The notes under the pieces: model-generated
What the model was told of the DNA's origin: nothing
Database searches by the model: none
What the model saw: the letters and a program-made list of their open reading frames with translations, nothing else
Shown here: positions 62,272 to 64,000 of the stretch, in pieces
How the letters are laid out: each line of letters begins with the position of its first letter
Numbering within the stretch: position 1 is the first letter of the stretch
Translations under genes and position numbers: made by a program
Source of the DNA: Stieleria varia
GTDB taxonomy: Bacteria > Planctomycetota > Planctomycetia > Pirellulales > Pirellulaceae
Assembly: GCF_038443385.1 (NCBI RefSeq)
Contig: NZ_CP151726.1
Location: 9,176,001 to 9,240,000, forward strand
DNA: 64,000 nt
Direction: 5' to 3'

Positions 62272-62386
62272 TTCAAATCGATCTTCAGTCATAGCAGGCT
62301 TCAGTGATATGCAACAATGAAACTCGACATTCCCTCGGTGGAATTCGTTTCAGGGTCTTTTCCTGCCAATCTATTTCTCGCGAGCT

Positions 62387-64000
62387 TTACTTACCGTGCG
62401 CAATGGTCTCTGCGATATTGTGGGCGTGGTCTCGAACCCTTCCGTAAGCATTCAACGCGGCCAGGAACGCGACGCTCACCACGGGAACCATGGGGCCGGT
62501 CGACAATTCCTCCAGGTGTTTGTGACGCAGCGATTTGACTTCGTCGCGGATTCGCTTGGCGGCCGCGTTCGTAGCCGCTAGCACATTGCGGTTGTCGTTC
62601 GCCAAGCCAGCGTGAACAGCCGCAACATACTGAGAAACATTATCATTGAGTTGCCCCAAATCGGCCCGCTGGGAATCAGAAAAACGGAATCCGTCGCGGC
62701 GAAGTTTACGGTCGAACTTGTCAAGGTTGGCAATGTAGTCACTGATGGATTCGTATTCGTCGGTGATCCGCAGTTGCCGCCGAGCCTCTTCCGCAGTCGC
62801 GTGCGAGATATTGCCGGATGAAAGGAGCCCAGTGACAAACTCAGCGACTTCATCCTGGACGGTATCGAGAATCTGTTCGCGTTGCTTCAAACGATTCGCT
62901 AGTGCTTTGTCGGGTTCGTCCTGGTTCATGAGTTGATGCAGCCAATCCAGCATCTTGATGCAGCCGTCGCCCATCTTGAGAATTTCCTTGCGAGACTGCT
63001 CAATTGCCAACAACGGCGTTTCGAGAATGAGCACATCGAGATCTGTCAATCGCGGCTTTTCCTTGAACGATCGCGACGGTACTGCCCATTCCAGAAAGCG
63101 GACCATCGGTGTTACAAAAGGCAAGAACAAGAGTGTGTTGGCGATATTGAAAACACTGTGTGTTGCAGCAATAGCTGCAACGACATTGGGGAACGACTCC
63201 ACCCCATCGACCGTGACCGATTCGGACACATCAACACCGATGACGGTTTGGATCAAACGGATGTACCATTGAAAAATGAGTGTGATCCATAGAACGCCGA
63301 ACAAGTTGAAGATGACGTGAAAGTATGCCGCGCGTCGAGCATGTGTCGTCGTTCCCAACGATGCCAGAAAGGCGGTAATGGTCGTTCCAATGTTTTCGCC
63401 TAACACGAGGGCCGCCGCCGTGGGATAGGATATGACCCCTTGCGTCGCCAGAGAGATGGTGATCCCCAGTGTTGCCGACGACGATTGGACCAGCGTTGTA
63501 AGAATGCAGCCGACTGCGGCGCACTTCAGCACGCCCAGATAACTATCGGCGTTGAATCTCGCGAACCAGGCTTCAAATTCTGGGATGTCCTTGATCGTCG
63601 CACAGGCATTCTTCATGATCTCCAGGCCAAAGAAGACCATGCCGATGCCCATCAAAAACATCGCCCAGTAACGCCAACGCTCACCTTTGGAAAACAGATA
63701 AGCGAAGGCCGAAAAGCCAAGCAAGGGTAAGCCATATTTACCTACCTTGAGCACCAAGATCCACCCGGTGATCGTGGTGCCAATGTTGGCACCCATGATC
63801 ACTCCAATCCCCTGCGCCAATCCCATCACACCGCTGTTGACGAAACCCACGACCATCACCGTTGTGATGGAACTGGATTGCACAATACAGGTCACGATCA
63901 CGCCGACCGTGGTGGCCAGAATGCGGTGATTTGTCACCGCGCCGATCAACCGACGGAGACTATTGCCCGCCACGGCCTGCATGCCATCAGACATGTTTTT
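62387..64000 (-). CDS. Na+/phosphate cotransporter family protein with PhoU-like domain, 5' end outside window
   Basis: At least 535 residues are seen. The frame is still open at the window edge (..KNMSDGMQAVAG), and family members have ~20-40 residues before this point. The paired QSSS signatures (VQSSSITTVMVVGFVNSG and VQSSSATLGITISLA) with GANIGTT/GENIGTT repeats mark the NptA/YjbB Na/Pi II family. About eight transmembrane segments end near 315, and a helical PhoU-like C-terminal domain follows (TAEEARRQLRITDEYESISDYIANLDKFDRKLRR). It imports or exports phosphate with sodium. Confidence 0.92.
   Translation of the reverse strand, partial: KNMSDGMQAVAGNSLRRLIGAVTNHRILATTVGVIVTCIVQSSSITTVMVVGFVNSGVMGLAQGIGVIMGANIGTTITGWILVLKVGKYGLPLLGFSAFAYLFSKGERWRYWAMFLMGIGMVFFGLEIMKNACATIKDIPEFEAWFARFNADSYLGVLKCAAVGCILTTLVQSSSATLGITISLATQGVISYPTAAALVLGENIGTTITAFLASLGTTTHARRAAYFHVIFNLFGVLWITLIFQWYIRLIQTVIGVDVSESVTVDGVESFPNVVAAIAATHSVFNIANTLLFLPFVTPMVRFLEWAVPSRSFKEKPRLTDLDVLILETPLLAIEQSRKEILKMGDGCIKMLDWLHQLMNQDEPDKALANRLKQREQILDTVQDEVAEFVTGLLSSGNISHATAEEARRQLRITDEYESISDYIANLDKFDRKLRRDGFRFSDSQRADLGQLNDNVSQYVAAVHAGLANDNRNVLAATNAAAKRIRDEVKSLRHKHLEELSTGPMVPVVSVAFLAALNAYGRVRDHAHNIAETIAHGK

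Larger units (their letters stand above)
61881..62386. other. 506-base spacer with a 19-bp direct repeat and a miniprotein
   Basis: The region holds the 24-residue open frame at 62197-62271 and the direct repeat at 62071-62108. Other frames lack support. Confidence 0.5.

Noticed and set aside
1..64000. CRISPR array
   Set aside because: No set of regularly spaced identical 25-40-base repeats with unique spacers was seen; the tandem repeats found are contiguous and short.

Overview
The window looks like a chromosomal segment of a planctomycete, most likely a marine Rhodopirellula-like member of the Pirellulaceae. The evidence is the gene content: a cytochrome/DUF1549/DUF1553 protein followed by a DUF1501 Tat protein, several DUF1080 modules, a sulfatase, a beta-propeller caspase-like protein, a protein with an FSIRDLMIWT membrane motif, and DUF6268. 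Gene orientation is mixed, operons are few, and many intergenic gaps hold palindromic repeats. Taxonomy is inferred from gene families only.

Layout. 1-7.3 kb: a STAS protein and a truncated secreted protein (minus strand), a GAF/sigma-54 activator, a class-2-like PyrD with a Cys in the catalytic-base position, a long non-coding stretch and a secreted caspase-like protein. 7.4-19.6 kb: six co-directional genes for secreted or envelope carbohydrate-type functions (SGNH hydrolase-DUF1080, a small membrane protein, a TolB-propeller amidohydrolase, DUF1080-PQQ sugar dehydrogenase, the PSCyt/DUF1549/DUF1553 protein and DUF1501). 19.8-34.9 kb: BCS1-like AAA protein, PdxH, a YqgE/AlgH protein, a cold-shock-like protein, a Ser/Thr kinase, a TonB-dependent receptor, an FHA-GGDEF diguanylate cyclase, a hemerythrin-like protein, EpmA and a ThiF/MoeB-like E1 enzyme.

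35.1-41.4 kb is an accessory block ending at a tRNA-Met(CAT) gene. It holds a zinc-ribbon/membrane/coiled-coil protein with a T5orf172 (GIY-YIG-like) C-terminus, a decayed thermonuclease, a tight three-gene operon of unknowns ending in a divergent PIN-like protein, a frameshifted gene that keeps its terminator, and a reduced protein-kinase-like gene overlapping a divergent small gene. No integrase or att repeat was found, so 'island' is an inference. This block is the best place to look for an undescribed system.

41.8-64 kb: envelope proteins, ThuA and DUF4832 proteins, eukaryotic-type glutamine synthetase GSII with a clear terminator, a PEP-hydrolase-family TIM barrel, a sulfatase, DUF6268, and an rbsK-rbsB-rbsA-rbsC-nucleoside hydrolase operon. 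In that operon a probably exported hydrolase could free ribose from nucleosides for the transporter and kinase. An endonuclease/exonuclease/phosphatase-family membrane protein, a 24-residue miniprotein and a truncated Na/Pi cotransporter close the window.

A recurring theme is intergenic palindromes of several unrelated families, some with nested 'dumbbell' architecture (for example 22880-23103, 31229-31291, 48583-48644).
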